Assembly (NCBI GenBank): GCA_025357755.1
Contig: JANXOP010000163.1
Location: forward strand, 40,099 to 104,098
Direction of reading: 5' to 3'
From: Kofleriaceae bacterium
Lineage (GTDB): Bacteria > Myxococcota_A > Polyangia > Haliangiales > Haliangiaceae
DNA: 64,000 nt
The notes beneath the pieces were generated by a model. That model was not told the origin of the DNA, did not search any database, and saw only the letters and a list, made by a program, of their open reading frames with translations. Below are positions 6,805 to 16,408 of the stretch, one piece after another. The translations under genes and the position numbers were made by a program. Position 1 is the first letter of the stretch. Every line of letters starts with the position of its first letter.

Positions 6805-8540
6805 CGCCAGCTGCGCAGCGTCGTCGGCGCATCGCCGCGAATCTCCGCGAGCACCTCGCTCGGGAGTGGGAACCAGCGCAGCTCTTCGAAGTCCGCCGTC
6901 CGGACCGGATCGACGAGCTCGAGGGTCTGGAACTCGACCGTCGCCGCCGCGATGATCGCGTTCGCTTCTTCGATGTAGCCGGGCAGCGCCCACTCCGGCT
7001 CGGTCGCGTGGCGCGATCGATACTCCATCTTGCCGGTGCGATACGAGACCTCGCCGAGGCGGAGCACGTCGCTCGGGTTGTGCGCACGGTGGCGCCACTC
7101 ACCGGTGTCGGGATTGAAGTTGTAGTGCGGTAAGAGCCGCCACCCTTCGTTCGCGATCAGATGGATCGCGTCGAGCAGGAACTGGAACTGGGTCTCCGAG
7201 AGGAAGTAGTTGAAGTTGACGCGGACCCACCCGGGCTTGATGCCCTCGCAGCCGCGCACGATCTCGCGTTCGAACTCCTTACTGCGATCGAGATCGATGC
7301 CGAGCAAGCGGTGACCGTACGGCCCCGCGCAGCCGCAACCCCCCCGAGATTGGATGCCGAACAGATCGTTGAGCAGCGCGACGACGAAGTTGTGATGCAG
7401 GTAAGCGTGCTTGTGCTTGATGATGAACGACACGATCGAGAGCCGCCACGCTCCCTGGTTGCCGAGGATCTGGATGTTGGGGTTCGCCGCCCACGATCCG
7501 ATCGCGCGCTGGATGAAATCGACCTCGCGCTCGCGGATCGCCTCGGCGCCGACCGCGTCTTTCAACTGGAACACGAGGCCCGCGCGAATCGATTCGATGA
7601 TCGCTGGCGTGCCGCCCTCCTCGCGCATCACCGGATCGGTGACATAGCGATGGCCCTCGGTGTTGACGTACGCGACCGTGCCGCCACCTGGCGAGCCCGG
7701 CACCGTGTTCGTACACAGCGGGCGCTTCACGACCAGGACGCCGGGCGTCTGCGGGCCGCCGATGAACTTGTGCGGCGAGATGAACACGGCGTCCTTGTAG
7801 CTGTCGTCTGGACCATTCATCTCGATCTGGACGTACGGGCCCGCCGCGGCGTAGTCCCAGAACGAGAGCGCACCGTGCTCGTGCAACAGCTTCGAGATCG
7901 CGCGCGTATCGCTCGCGATACCGGTGACGTTCGACGCCGCCGAGAAGCTGCTGAACTTGAGCGGTCGTGCCGCGTAGCGCACGAGCTCCTTGGTCAGGTG
8001 CGCGAAATCGACGTGGCCGTCGGCGTCTTCCTGGATCACGACGACGTCCGCGATCGATTCGCGCCACGGCAGCTCGTTCGAGTGATGCTCGAAGGGGCCG
8101 ATGAACACGACGGGGCGCTGCTCGATGGGGATCACCTTGTCGAGCGAGAACCGGGCATCGAGATCCGCCGGGATCCGGAGGTTCATCACGTCGATCAGCT
8201 TGTTGATCGCGCCGGTCGCGCCCGAGCCGCAGAAGATCACGAGGTCGTCGGGCCCGCCGCCGACCGCGCGATGGATGATCGCGCGCGCGTCGTCGCGAAA
8301 GGCGGTGGTCTGCCGACCCGTGCCGCTCGTCTCCGTGTGCGTGTTCGCGTAGAGCGGCATCACCTCGGCGCGGATGAAGTCCTCGATGAACGTGATCGAT
8401 CGACCCGAGGCGGTGTAGTCCGCATACGTCACGCGGCGCGTGCCATACGGGCCCTCGAGCGCCTGGTCATCGCCGATGATCGCGCCGCGGATGGTTTCGA
8501 TCAGACGTGCGCTCGCGGGATGCATGGTCGCCATCATCAT
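6801..8540 (-). CDS. class-V PLP-dependent aminotransferase / cysteine-desulfurase-like enzyme
   Basis: About 579 residues from the Met cluster at 8540 (alternatives 8537, 8534, 8525). The fold-type I core is clear: 'YTASGRSI', a phosphate-binding 'GSGATGAINKL', cofactor-ring Asp in 'SFWDYAAAGPY' and the Schiff-base Lys in 'ISPHKFIGGPQTPG' (about residue 258). A Cys-rich 'SRGGCGCAGPYGHRL' replaces the single mobile Cys of SufS/CsdA. A C-terminal extension of roughly 150 residues follows. The family includes cysteine desulfurases, selenocysteine lyases and Moco sulfurases; the length and the CGC motif mark an uncharacterised subgroup. No Fe-S or Moco genes are adjacent, so the substrate is unknown. 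Confidence 0.85.
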   Translation of the reverse strand: MMMATMHPASARLIETIRGAIIGDDQALEGPYGTRRVTYADYTASGRSITFIEDFIRAEVMPLYANTHTETSGTGRQTTAFRDDARAIIHRAVGGGPDDLVIFCGSGATGAINKLIDVMNLRIPADLDARFSLDKVIPIEQRPVVFIGPFEHHSNELPWRESIADVVVIQEDADGHVDFAHLTKELVRYAARPLKFSSFSAASNVTGIASDTRAISKLLHEHGALSFWDYAAAGPYVQIEMNGPDDSYKDAVFISPHKFIGGPQTPGVLVVKRPLCTNTVPGSPGGGTVAYVNTEGHRYVTDPVMREEGGTPAIIESIRAGLVFQLKDAVGAEAIREREVDFIQRAIGSWAANPNIQILGNQGAWRLSIVSFIIKHKHAYLHHNFVVALLNDLFGIQSRGGCGCAGPYGHRLLGIDLDRSKEFEREIVRGCEGIKPGWVRVNFNYFLSETQFQFLLDAIHLIANEGWRLLPHYNFNPDTGEWRHRAHNPSDVLRLGEVSYRTGKMEYRSRHATEPEWALPGYIEEANAIIAAATVEFQTLELVDPVRTADFEELRWFPLPSEVLAEIRGDAPTTLRSWR

Positions 8541-8726
8541 GCCGTGCTCGCCGTCGGTCTTCGAGCATCGAGACGGGCGATCCTCGCGACGCTGTGCGTC
8601 GCAACTGCACAGTTCGCGCATACGGAGCCCCGATGACGATCGCCGGAACATAGTCATGCGGCTTCGCCGCCTCTGGGGCGGTGAGGCTCGCCCGGCGGCG
8701 CCCGCGCTTCGGCCGTGCCGAGCGGC

Positions 8727-9686
8727 CTAGCAGGTCAACACGATCTTGCCGAAGCCCTGATTGCTCGCCATGTGCTCGTGCGCCTTGCCGGCCTCGGCGA
8801 GCGGGAACACGCGATCGATCACGGGCTTGATCGTGCCGCGTGCGAGGAGCGGCACGACCTGGTCTTCGAACACGCGCATCGCCGCGATCTTCTCCTCGAG
8901 CGGGCGCGCGCGCAGCATCGTACCGGTGACCTGCACGCGCTTGCGCAAGATCGCGCCGATGTCGGTCTCGGTCTTGCCGCCCGCGAGCAGGCCCACGATC
9001 ACGATCCGGCCCTTGAGCTGGATACAGCGCAGATCCTCGGCGAAGTAGTCGCCACCGATCAGCTCGAGGATCACGGCTGGTGCCGGAATCTTGTCGGCAA
9101 ACTTGGCGTTCTCGGCGACGACGCCGACATCGAGGCCGAGCGCCTTGCAGCGGGCGATCTTGTCGGCGGTTCGTGCGGTGCCCACCACGGTGCAGCCGAG
9201 CGCGCGACCGAGCTGGATCGCGGCGGTCCCGACGCCGCTGCCGCAGCCGTTCACGAGCATCACTTCGCCGGTACGCAGGTTCGCCTGCATCATCGCGTCG
9301 TACGCGGTGATGAAGGCCTCCGGAACCGCGGCCGCGTCCTCGAACGAGACGCCATCCGGAATCTTCGCGAGCGCGCGCTCGTGCGAGGTCACGGCCTCGG
9401 CGTAGCCGCCACCGCCGACCAGCCCGAACACCCGGTCACCGACCTTCCAGCGCTGGACGTCGGGGCCGAGCGCTTCGACCTCGCCGGAGATCTCGAGCCC
9501 CGGGATGTCGGGTGGGGCATCGAAGGGTGCCGGATAAGCACCCATCCGCTGTAGCAAATCCGCTCGATTGATCGCGGTGGCGCGGATCCGCACGCGGACC
9601 TCGCCGCGCGACGGTTCGGGACTCTGTTTCTCGACGAGAACTAGTGTGTCCGGACCGCCTGGCTTCGTGATCGAGATAGCTCGCAT
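8727..9686 (-). CDS. NAD(P)H:quinone oxidoreductase, PIG3/zeta-crystallin type
   Basis: 319 residues, full length for the zinc-free quinone-oxidoreductase branch of the medium-chain dehydrogenases. It has the N-terminal GroES-like half ('RATAINRADLLQRMGAYP', 'GLEISGEVEALG') and a Rossmann half with 'NGCGSGVGTAAIQLGRALG' for NADPH. The catalytic Zn ligands of alcohol dehydrogenases are absent, and the 'NRADLLQR' motif is typical of the PIG3 subfamily (TIGR02824). Predicted to be cytoplasmic, reducing quinones or enone aldehydes with NADPH. It is monocistronic, divergent from the small lipoprotein gene at 9713. Confidence 0.93.
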   Translation of the reverse strand: MRAISITKPGGPDTLVLVEKQSPEPSRGEVRVRIRATAINRADLLQRMGAYPAPFDAPPDIPGLEISGEVEALGPDVQRWKVGDRVFGLVGGGGYAEAVTSHERALAKIPDGVSFEDAAAVPEAFITAYDAMMQANLRTGEVMLVNGCGSGVGTAAIQLGRALGCTVVGTARTADKIARCKALGLDVGVVAENAKFADKIPAPAVILELIGGDYFAEDLRCIQLKGRIVIVGLLAGGKTETDIGAILRKRVQVTGTMLRARPLEEKIAAMRVFEDQVVPLLARGTIKPVIDRVFPLAEAGKAHEHMASNQGFGKIVLTC

Positions 9687-9712
9687 GATTTTGCGGGTGT
9701 AGCATTTTGAAT

Positions 9713-10186
9713 ATGCGGACCGTGGCGCTGCTGCTGTTTATCGCGGCTTGCGGAGGTGAAACGCCGATGTTCGGTGGTGTCGGGCATCCCAACAATGGAG
9801 CGGTCGCGGGAGGTGCGGCTGCGGCCGCCGCCGCGCTGACGCTCGCCGATCCGCACGCCGCAGATCGCAAGCCCGAACAGAAGCAAGAAGAAGAGAAGCG
9901 ACCGGTCAAGGTGAAGGAAGAAGTGCCCGCGAGCGTCTTCGATCGGATCGATGGCTCTGCCGCGAAGACGGGAAGTGGCACCGAAGTGCCGCGCCCGCAC
10001 GCGAAGCCCGCGACGCCGCCACCCGTCGCCGCAGGCTCGGGCGCCTCGCCCCCGACAAGCACGACCACGACCTCCACGACATCCGCCACAACCACCACCA
10101 CATCTCCGAAGGGCAAGTTGCCGTTGCTGCCATCACCGCACGACGCGATCGATCCGGGCCACGCAGACATGAACTCCGCGCCCTAG
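9713..10186 (+). CDS. small low-complexity lipoprotein
   Basis: 157 residues. ATG 9713 opens a lipoprotein signal (MRTVALLLFIAACGG, lipid Cys13). The mature part is low-complexity: an Ala-rich run, a charged Lys/Glu/Gln stretch (RKPEQKQEEEKRPVKVKEE), then a Pro/Ser/Thr-rich segment with a long Thr/Ser run. It looks like a disordered envelope tether or spacer; no domain is recognised. It is transcribed away from the quinone oxidoreductase gene and ends 64 bp before the convergent TonB receptor. Confidence 0.6.
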   Translation: MRTVALLLFIAACGGETPMFGGVGHPNNGAVAGGAAAAAAALTLADPHAADRKPEQKQEEEKRPVKVKEEVPASVFDRIDGSAAKTGSGTEVPRPHAKPATPPPVAAGSGASPPTSTTTTSTTSATTTTTSPKGKLPLLPSPHDAIDPGHADMNSAP

Positions 10187-10250
10187 CGCTCCCATTCGCT
10201 AGCCCGGTGTTGTCGCGAGGATGTTCGGGGTGCGGCGAGTGCGCTCGCGG

Positions 10251-13200
10251 TCAGAACGTGAGGCGAAATCCAACCTGCGCGGACGTCGGCGCGTAGCGCG
10301 ACGTGGTGTTGCCAAAGTTCGGGTTGCGACCGATCGGCTTGCTGCTCTCGTTGCCCTTCGAATCGATCTCCTTGACCCAGATCAGATCGGAGTACGAACC
10401 GCCCGAGACCGGGTTCGCGTTCTGCTGTTCGCCGCCAACCCCACCGGCGGTCAGCTTGTAGTAAGGCGCGTAGGTGTCGTCGACGTTGAACGCGGACTGG
10501 TTGTTGTAGACGTTGAACACGTCGATGTAGACCTCGGCCGAGGTGGTCTTCGACAGCGCGCGCTTGTACGCGAGATGCAGATCGACCGCGTGCTCGAAAT
10601 CGGTCCGCCCGAGCTGCCCGCGCGGTAGCAAGAACGATTCGTTCGCGCCGTACAGGTAGTGACCGCCGAGCGCATTCTCCGGGATGCCGGAGATCACGCG
10701 AACGCGCGTGCCGAGCGTGAACGCGCTCTTGTCGTTCAACCGGTAGGTGTAGTAGCCGTCGAGCTTGAGCGAGTGTGGGCGATCTTGCGGCAGGGCACCG
10801 CGGCGATTCGCGAGCAGCTCGACGAGATCGTACTGCGACGAGATGTTCGGATCGATCTGACCGTTGTCGTACGAGACGCTGCCGGGGTAGTTCCCGTTCG
10901 CGCGCGAGTAGGTATACGAGGCTTGCATGTAGAGCCCGGGTGCGAACTTGCGCGACAGCGATAGCTCGATCGCGTCGTAGTCGCGGACCGGCTTGTCGAA
11001 CGAACGAATGCCCTTGTAGAGATCGAGCTGGTGTTGCAGCCGCGCCTTCTCGGAGGCGTCGGCGGTGGTCGCGACCTGTTGCGAGAGCTTCGTCTCCTCC
11101 GACGAGCTCCACTCGCCGGGGTTCGCGATGATGTACGTGTTCGCACCGTCGGTGGAGACGTCCTCGATCACGCGGCCGAGCCGGCGATGCTGGAACGTGA
11201 TCCCGACCACGATGTTCGGGATCACGGCGAGCTCGACGCCCGCCATGATCTCGTCGAGATACTCCGCCTGGATGCCGGGGGCGACGAGCACGCCCGAGCT
11301 GCCGAGCAGCTGCTCCTGATCGGGGCTCTTGTTCGTCAGGCAGCCCTTGCCGTTCTGCGCGCCGAGCATCGGATCGATCACGCCGCACGCATTTTTTCGC
11401 GTGAAGGTCTGGAGGTCGCTGACCTCGCCGCCGAACGAGCGATCGTTGATGTCCATCGGGATCGATTCGTAGAACCGGCCCCAGGCGCCGTAGATCTTCG
11501 CGCGACCCTCGTTCGTCGGGTCCCACGTGATGCCGAGCCGCGGTGCGAAGTTGCCCGTGAGGTTCATCGCGTTCGTGCCGACCGCATTGCCGGTCAACGG
11601 ATCCGTGGTGCCGCGCAGGTTCTCCGCATAGCGCAGCGCCTGTTGCTCGTAGCGCACGCCGACGTTGAGCGTGAGGCTCTTGATCGGTTGCCACGAATCG
11701 CGCAGGTAGGCTGCCCAGTTCAGGGTCTGCCCGGCGACCTGGGTGCCTGGATCACCGACGTTGCCGCCGAGATAAGCGCACTGAAAGCTCGTCGAGCCAC
11801 CCATCGTGACCCCGCCGCCGGCGCCGTTGTCCGGCGTCTTGCACTTCTGATCGAAGCGCGGATCGGTATTGCCAGCGCCCGCGAGCTGGACCCAGCGCGT
11901 GACCTGCACGATGCCCGCATTGAGATCGTTGACCAGCGCGGCGCCGCCCGAGTAGAGGCGCGCGATGCTCTTCGAATCATCCTCGAAATCGACGCCGGCC
12001 TTGAGCTCGTGGGTGCCGGCGAGCTTGCCGCGCTGGATCACGCTGAGCTTCGCGCCGCGGCGCTGCTCGAGATCGTGCTGCAACGCGCCCGGGCCGCCCG
12101 TCGCATACGACGTGATCGGGCAGTTCGTGATCTGCGGGTACGCATCGCTCGAGCCCCCATCATGGCAGCCGCTGTTCGTGGTCGCGCTCTCGCCGCCGAG
12201 CCCGGCGAGCTGCGCGAGGTTGCCATCCTGGAGCAGCTGCGAGGGCTCGGCGTTCAGGGTCGGATCGATCGAGCTCGCGTTCAGCGTCGAGCGATGCCAC
12301 GACAGCACGGCCTCGATCTCGGTCTTGCCTTCATCGAACTTCGAGGTCCAGCGCGCGGCGGTATCGGTCGTGAGCCCGGAGGATTTGCGACCGGTGCTCG
12401 CGAGCCCGAGCAGGCCGGGCGTCTCGGTCGAGGACGGCTGAGCGATCAGCGAGAGCTGCGCCTGGTGCCCGGTGAACGGCGCACCGCTGAGCTTCGCGAG
12501 GACCGAGGTCGATTTCGTCGTCGCGCTGCGAACCTCTTTGTCGAGCGTATCGGTGATGTAGAAGCCGGTTTTCGGATCGAGATCTGGGCTCGCGTCCGCG
12601 AGCTCCGGCGAGCACACGCTCGAGCCCGCCTTGCGACAATCGGTCTGGCGCTTCGTCGTCCGCGTGTAGTCGGTCGAGTCGAGCTGCGGTGCGATACCGA
12701 GGTACCACCACAGGTGCTTCTCGATGATCGGTCCGCCCATCTCGACGCCGACGTTCAAGAGGTACGCCTTGTCTGCGGTGAGATCGATCGACGAGTTGTT
12801 GATCGGCGTGGTCTGCGCCTTCGCGGCGAGAAAGCCCGGCTGGTAGATGCCGAAGATCGAGCCGCGAAACTGGTCGGTACCGTTGCGGGTCACGATGTTG
12901 ACGATGCCGCCGGTCGCGCGCCCGTACTCCGCGTTGTAGCCGCCGGTGACGACCTCGAGATCCTCGATGAACTCGTTGAGGATCGGCGTGCCGATGTTGC
13001 CGTACGTCAGGCCGGTGATGTCGATACCGTCGACGATGTACCGGTTCTCGAGCGACGATGCGCCGGAGAACGCCGGTCCCACGCCATCGTTCTGCGAGCC
13101 GCCGATGCCACCGAGCGTCGACTCCATCGTCGGGCTCGGGTGCGGCACGCCTTCGAGCTCCGCGCGACCGATGTGGTATTTGTGCGCCGTCGAGGGAATC

Positions 13201-13547
13201 TCGATCGGTGGGGGCGTGCCGTGGATCTCGATCGCCTCGCCGATCTTGATCGCTTGGTCCAGGCGCGTGTTGCTGTCGACCTGGACGACGACGCCCTTGC
13301 GCGTGACACTCGTCGTCGCGAGCTCGAACACCACGGTGTACGTGCCAGGCGGCAGCTGGGTCGCGTTGTACGAGCCATCGGGCTCGCTGATCACGGTCTG
13401 TCCCGCGACGGTGACCGAGACCCCGGGCATCGGGTCGCTCGTATTCGCATCGGTCACGGTGCCGCTGATCGCACCCGTCGTGATGCCTTGTGCCGAGGCC
13501 AGGCCGAGCCAACCAAGAACTACGAGTAGGACGATCGCGAAGCGCAT
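10251..13547 (-). CDS. TonB-dependent receptor, Oar-like, with carboxypeptidase-regulatory domain
   Basis: 1098 residues. Signal peptide (MRFAIVLLVVLGWLGLASA), then a carboxypeptidase-regulatory-like beta-sandwich (about 24-105, 'GAISGTVTDANTSDPMPGVSVTVAG'), a plug domain (about 130-235, with 'VDGIDITGLTYG', 'VVTGGYNAEYGRATGGIVNIVTRNGTD') and a long C-terminal barrel ending in Phe. This architecture is that of the Oar/TonB-dependent receptors common in Myxococcota and Bacteroidetes, which import large or rare nutrients or export proteins using TonB energy. The ligand is unknown. It stands alone without a SusD-like partner; the divergent promoter region is shared with the uracil-DNA glycosylase gene. 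Confidence 0.93.
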   Translation of the reverse strand: MRFAIVLLVVLGWLGLASAQGITTGAISGTVTDANTSDPMPGVSVTVAGQTVISEPDGSYNATQLPPGTYTVVFELATTSVTRKGVVVQVDSNTRLDQAIKIGEAIEIHGTPPPIEIPSTAHKYHIGRAELEGVPHPSPTMESTLGGIGGSQNDGVGPAFSGASSLENRYIVDGIDITGLTYGNIGTPILNEFIEDLEVVTGGYNAEYGRATGGIVNIVTRNGTDQFRGSIFGIYQPGFLAAKAQTTPINNSSIDLTADKAYLLNVGVEMGGPIIEKHLWWYLGIAPQLDSTDYTRTTKRQTDCRKAGSSVCSPELADASPDLDPKTGFYITDTLDKEVRSATTKSTSVLAKLSGAPFTGHQAQLSLIAQPSSTETPGLLGLASTGRKSSGLTTDTAARWTSKFDEGKTEIEAVLSWHRSTLNASSIDPTLNAEPSQLLQDGNLAQLAGLGGESATTNSGCHDGGSSDAYPQITNCPITSYATGGPGALQHDLEQRRGAKLSVIQRGKLAGTHELKAGVDFEDDSKSIARLYSGGAALVNDLNAGIVQVTRWVQLAGAGNTDPRFDQKCKTPDNGAGGGVTMGGSTSFQCAYLGGNVGDPGTQVAGQTLNWAAYLRDSWQPIKSLTLNVGVRYEQQALRYAENLRGTTDPLTGNAVGTNAMNLTGNFAPRLGITWDPTNEGRAKIYGAWGRFYESIPMDINDRSFGGEVSDLQTFTRKNACGVIDPMLGAQNGKGCLTNKSPDQEQLLGSSGVLVAPGIQAEYLDEIMAGVELAVIPNIVVGITFQHRRLGRVIEDVSTDGANTYIIANPGEWSSSEETKLSQQVATTADASEKARLQHQLDLYKGIRSFDKPVRDYDAIELSLSRKFAPGLYMQASYTYSRANGNYPGSVSYDNGQIDPNISSQYDLVELLANRRGALPQDRPHSLKLDGYYTYRLNDKSAFTLGTRVRVISGIPENALGGHYLYGANESFLLPRGQLGRTDFEHAVDLHLAYKRALSKTTSAEVYIDVFNVYNNQSAFNVDDTYAPYYKLTAGGVGGEQQNANPVSGGSYSDLIWVKEIDSKGNESSKPIGRNPNFGNTTSRYAPTSAQVGFRLTF

Positions 13548-13616
13548 CCCTCATCGATACAGATCGCGGTACGGCGCTGATACACCACGCCGATCACGCG
13601 CGGTCACACGGTGCGT

Positions 13617-13655
13617 GCGACACGCGCGAAGGTGTCGCAGTATGGTGCGTGTCGC
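13617..13655. promoter_or_regulatory. inverted repeat upstream of the uracil-DNA glycosylase gene
   Basis: A perfect 9-bp inverted repeat, GCGACACGC (13617-13625) and GCGTGTCGC (13647-13655), separated by 21 bases and lying between the divergent TonB receptor and glycosylase genes. It could be an operator or an mRNA hairpin over the glycosylase start at 13661. In DNA this GC-rich, short inverted repeats arise by chance, so the call is weak. Confidence 0.3.
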
Positions 13656-13660
13656 GCGTG

Positions 13661-14326
13661 ATGACCGATCGCCTCGCTACGCTGGCCGCAGATATCACCG
13701 CATGTCGCAAGTGCGTGCGCCTCGTCCGCTGTCGCGAGGCTGCTGCGGCGGCTCCGCCGAAGCGATTTCTCGACGACGTGTACTGGCGGCGCGCGGTGCC
13801 AGGGTTCGGTGATCGCGACGCGAGGTTGCTCGTCGTCGGCCTCGCGCCTGCGGCACACGGTGCGAACCGGACCGGGCGGATGTTCACAGGGGATCGCAGT
13901 GGCGACTGGCTGTATGCGGCGCTGTACCGCGCGGGGCTCGCGAACCAGCCGACCTCGAAGCACGCGGGCGATGGGCTCGAGCTGCGCGGCGCCTACATCA
14001 CGAACATGGTCCGCTGCGCACCGCCAGCGAACAAACCCACCCCGAGAGAACGCGATCGCTGCCAGCCGTTCTTTTCGCGCGAGCTCGCGCTCCTGCCGAG
14101 GCTGCGCGTGATCGTCGCGCTCGGCGGCTTCGCGTGGGACGGCGTACTGCGCGGGCTCGCGGCGCACGTGGCCACGCCTCGGCCGAAGTTCGGGCATGGC
14201 GCACACACGAGGATCGGGCCGTACCAGGTGTTCGCGAGCTATCACGTCAGCCAGCAGAACACCTTCACCGGTCGGCTGACCGAGCCGATGCTCGATGCGG
14301 TGTTCACGGCCGCGCTCGCGGTGTAG
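13661..14326 (+). CDS. family-5 uracil-DNA glycosylase (UdgB type)
   Basis: 221 residues from ATG 13661. The Fe-S cluster ligands are visible as an N-terminal C-x2-C ('ITACRKCVRL') and a C...C pair in 'NMVRCAPPANKPTPRERDRC'. The active-site motif 'GLAPAAHGANRTGRMFTGDRSG' is diagnostic of family 5 (UDGb) and lacks the usual catalytic Asp/Asn of family 1, as is normal for this family. The second loop is 'SYHVSQQNTFTGRLTEPML'. The family removes uracil and other deaminated bases from DNA as part of base-excision repair, and is typical of thermophiles, actinobacteria and myxobacteria. Divergent from the TonB receptor; 50 bp before the VWA protein. Confidence 0.93.
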   Translation: MTDRLATLAADITACRKCVRLVRCREAAAAAPPKRFLDDVYWRRAVPGFGDRDARLLVVGLAPAAHGANRTGRMFTGDRSGDWLYAALYRAGLANQPTSKHAGDGLELRGAYITNMVRCAPPANKPTPRERDRCQPFFSRELALLPRLRVIVALGGFAWDGVLRGLAAHVATPRPKFGHGAHTRIGPYQVFASYHVSQQNTFTGRLTEPMLDAVFTAALAV

Positions 14327-14377
14327 GTAAGTGCGGTTCCCTAGATCCAACGCACCACTCGCGCGTTTGGTCTGCCC

Positions 14378-16393
14378 ATGATCCGAGGCAAGACCGTCAA
14401 ACTGCTCGAGCTGTTGGTGATCGCGGCGTTCGTCCTGGGGCTCCGCCAGCTCGTCGATGCGGATCCTCTCGGTGGCATCGAGGGCAATATCGCGAGCCAG
14501 ACCGGCACCGCGATCAGCGGCGCGACGGTCACGATCCGAGGTACCGCCAAGACCTGTGGCTCGCGCACCGTGACCACGGATGGCTCGGGCCACTACGCAG
14601 TCACTGGCTTGCCTGCCTGCACGTATGCGGTCACCGCCGCGGCAGCCGGCTTCATCGTGGCGGGCAGCCAGGTCACCATCGCCGCGGGGGGGACGGCCTC
14701 GCTCTCGCTCGCGCTCGTGAAGATCGGCGGCGACGCCAAGGTAGCCAAGCCGGGGCCGAAGCAGCAGTTGCAAGATAAGGCAGCTGACGAGCCCCGCCGA
14801 AAGACCCCGATGGAGATGCCGGCGCCCGCGACGGTGACGACGCCGATGATGCATGGCGCGCCGCCGCCGCCGGTCATGCCGTCGCCTTCCCACAGCTACC
14901 GCGCACCGATGTCGCGCATCGCGCCATCGAAGACCTCCAATGCGACGCAACCGATCGAGCTCCAGGACAACGCTCACAACACCGAGCAGTACGCGCTGAT
15001 CGACGAGAACCCATTCATGGCGGTGCATGCGCATCCGCTCTCGACGTTCTCGGCGGATGTCGATACCGCGTCGTACGCGCTCGTGCGCCAGGCGCTCAAG
15101 TCCAACACGATGCCAAACAAGGATGCGGTCCGGCTCGAGGAGCTGATCAACTACTTCCACTACGATCTCCCGCCCGCGCCGAAGGGCCAGCCGTTCTCGA
15201 TCACCACCGAGGTCGGCGCGAGCCCGTTCAACACGCACTACCAGATCGTGCGCATCGGCCTGCAGGCGCCTGCGATCGATGACGCGAAGGTGCCGCCGCG
15301 CAACCTCACGTTCTTGATCGACGTGTCGGGCTCGATGTTCGCGGCCAACAAGCTGCCGCTGCTCAAGCGCGCGCTGCTCCTCCTCGTCGATCAGCTCCGC
15401 CCCGAGGACAAGGTCGCGATGGTGGTCTACGCCGGCAACTCCGGGCTCGTCTTGCCGCCGACCAAGGGCATGGACAAGGCGACGATCCGCAACGCGCTCA
15501 CCGCGCTCGAAGCAGGTGGTTCGACGAACGGCGCCGCGGGCATCCAGCTCGCGTACGACACCGCGCAGAAGAGCTTCGTCAAGGGCGGCATCAACCGGGT
15601 GATCCTGTGCACCGACGGTGACTTCAACGTCGGCACCACGAGCGAAGGCGACCTCACGCGCCTGATCGAGGGCGAGCGCGAGAAGGGCGTGTTCCTCACC
15701 GTGCTCGGCTTCGGCATGGGCAACCTCAAGGACGCGACGATGGAGAAGCTCGCGGATCGCGGCAATGGCAACTACGCGTACATCGATTCGATCGAGGAGG
15801 CGCGCAAGGTGCTCGTCAAGCAAGCGGGCGCCACGCTCGTCACCGTCGCGAAGGACGTCAAGCTCCAGGTCGAGTTCAACCCGACCCAGGTCGCGGGCTA
15901 TCGCCTAATCGGTTACGAGAAGCGCTTGCTCCACGACGAGGACTTCAACGACGACAAGAAGGACGCGGGCGACATCGGCGCGGGTCACTCGGTCACCGCG
16001 CTCTACGAGGTGATTCCCGCGGGCCAGGAAGTTCCGGGCGCCAAGGTCGATGGCCTGAAGTACCAGACCGCACCGGCTGGCAACGGCACCGCGAGTGCCG
16101 AGATGATGACGGTCAAGATTCGCTACAAGGAGCCCGACGGCAAGATCTCGAAGTTGCTCTCGCAGCCGGTGCAGGCGCAGACCACCGAGCTCGCGAAGAC
16201 CTCGAACGATTTTCGCTGGGCGGTCGCGGTCGCGGGCTACGGCATGATGCTGCGCGAGTCGAAGCACCGCGGCAATATCAACTGGAAGCTGGTGCTCGAG
16301 CTCGCGCAAGGTGCGCTCGGCAACGACGCCGAGGGCTACCGCAAGGAGCTCGTCCAGCTCGCGAAGACCGCCGCTGGCCTCGCGCGATCGTGA
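14378..16393 (+). CDS. YfbK-like von Willebrand factor A protein with carboxypeptidase-regulatory domain
   Basis: 671 residues. An N-terminal hydrophobic segment (8-24) is a signal or anchor; residues 33-113 form a carboxypeptidase-regulatory beta-sandwich ('GGIEGNIASQTGTAISGATVTIRG'); 115-190 is a Pro/Met-rich linker; then the YfbK N-region ('STFSADVDTASYALVRQAL', 'LEELINYF'), a VWA domain with an intact metal site 'DVSGSM' (315-320), Thr/Asp-bearing 'CTDGDFNVG', and the YfbK C-terminal domain ending in a helical 'LVQLAKTAAGL'. These proteins are exported or anchored and bind ligands through the divalent-metal site; their ligands are unknown. The added beta-sandwich is common in Myxococcota. 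Confidence 0.9.
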   Translation: MIRGKTVKLLELLVIAAFVLGLRQLVDADPLGGIEGNIASQTGTAISGATVTIRGTAKTCGSRTVTTDGSGHYAVTGLPACTYAVTAAAAGFIVAGSQVTIAAGGTASLSLALVKIGGDAKVAKPGPKQQLQDKAADEPRRKTPMEMPAPATVTTPMMHGAPPPPVMPSPSHSYRAPMSRIAPSKTSNATQPIELQDNAHNTEQYALIDENPFMAVHAHPLSTFSADVDTASYALVRQALKSNTMPNKDAVRLEELINYFHYDLPPAPKGQPFSITTEVGASPFNTHYQIVRIGLQAPAIDDAKVPPRNLTFLIDVSGSMFAANKLPLLKRALLLLVDQLRPEDKVAMVVYAGNSGLVLPPTKGMDKATIRNALTALEAGGSTNGAAGIQLAYDTAQKSFVKGGINRVILCTDGDFNVGTTSEGDLTRLIEGEREKGVFLTVLGFGMGNLKDATMEKLADRGNGNYAYIDSIEEARKVLVKQAGATLVTVAKDVKLQVEFNPTQVAGYRLIGYEKRLLHDEDFNDDKKDAGDIGAGHSVTALYEVIPAGQEVPGAKVDGLKYQTAPAGNGTASAEMMTVKIRYKEPDGKISKLLSQPVQAQTTELAKTSNDFRWAVAVAGYGMMLRESKHRGNINWKLVLELAQGALGNDAEGYRKELVQLAKTAAGLARS

Positions 16394-16408
16394 CGTCGCC
16401 AGGGCCGG

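Noticed and set aside
11031..13529. 832-residue open frame on the plus strand
   Set aside because: It is the reverse side of the TonB receptor gene. The product would be extremely Arg-rich with no recognisable motif, and the minus-strand gene has a signal peptide, plug and barrel.
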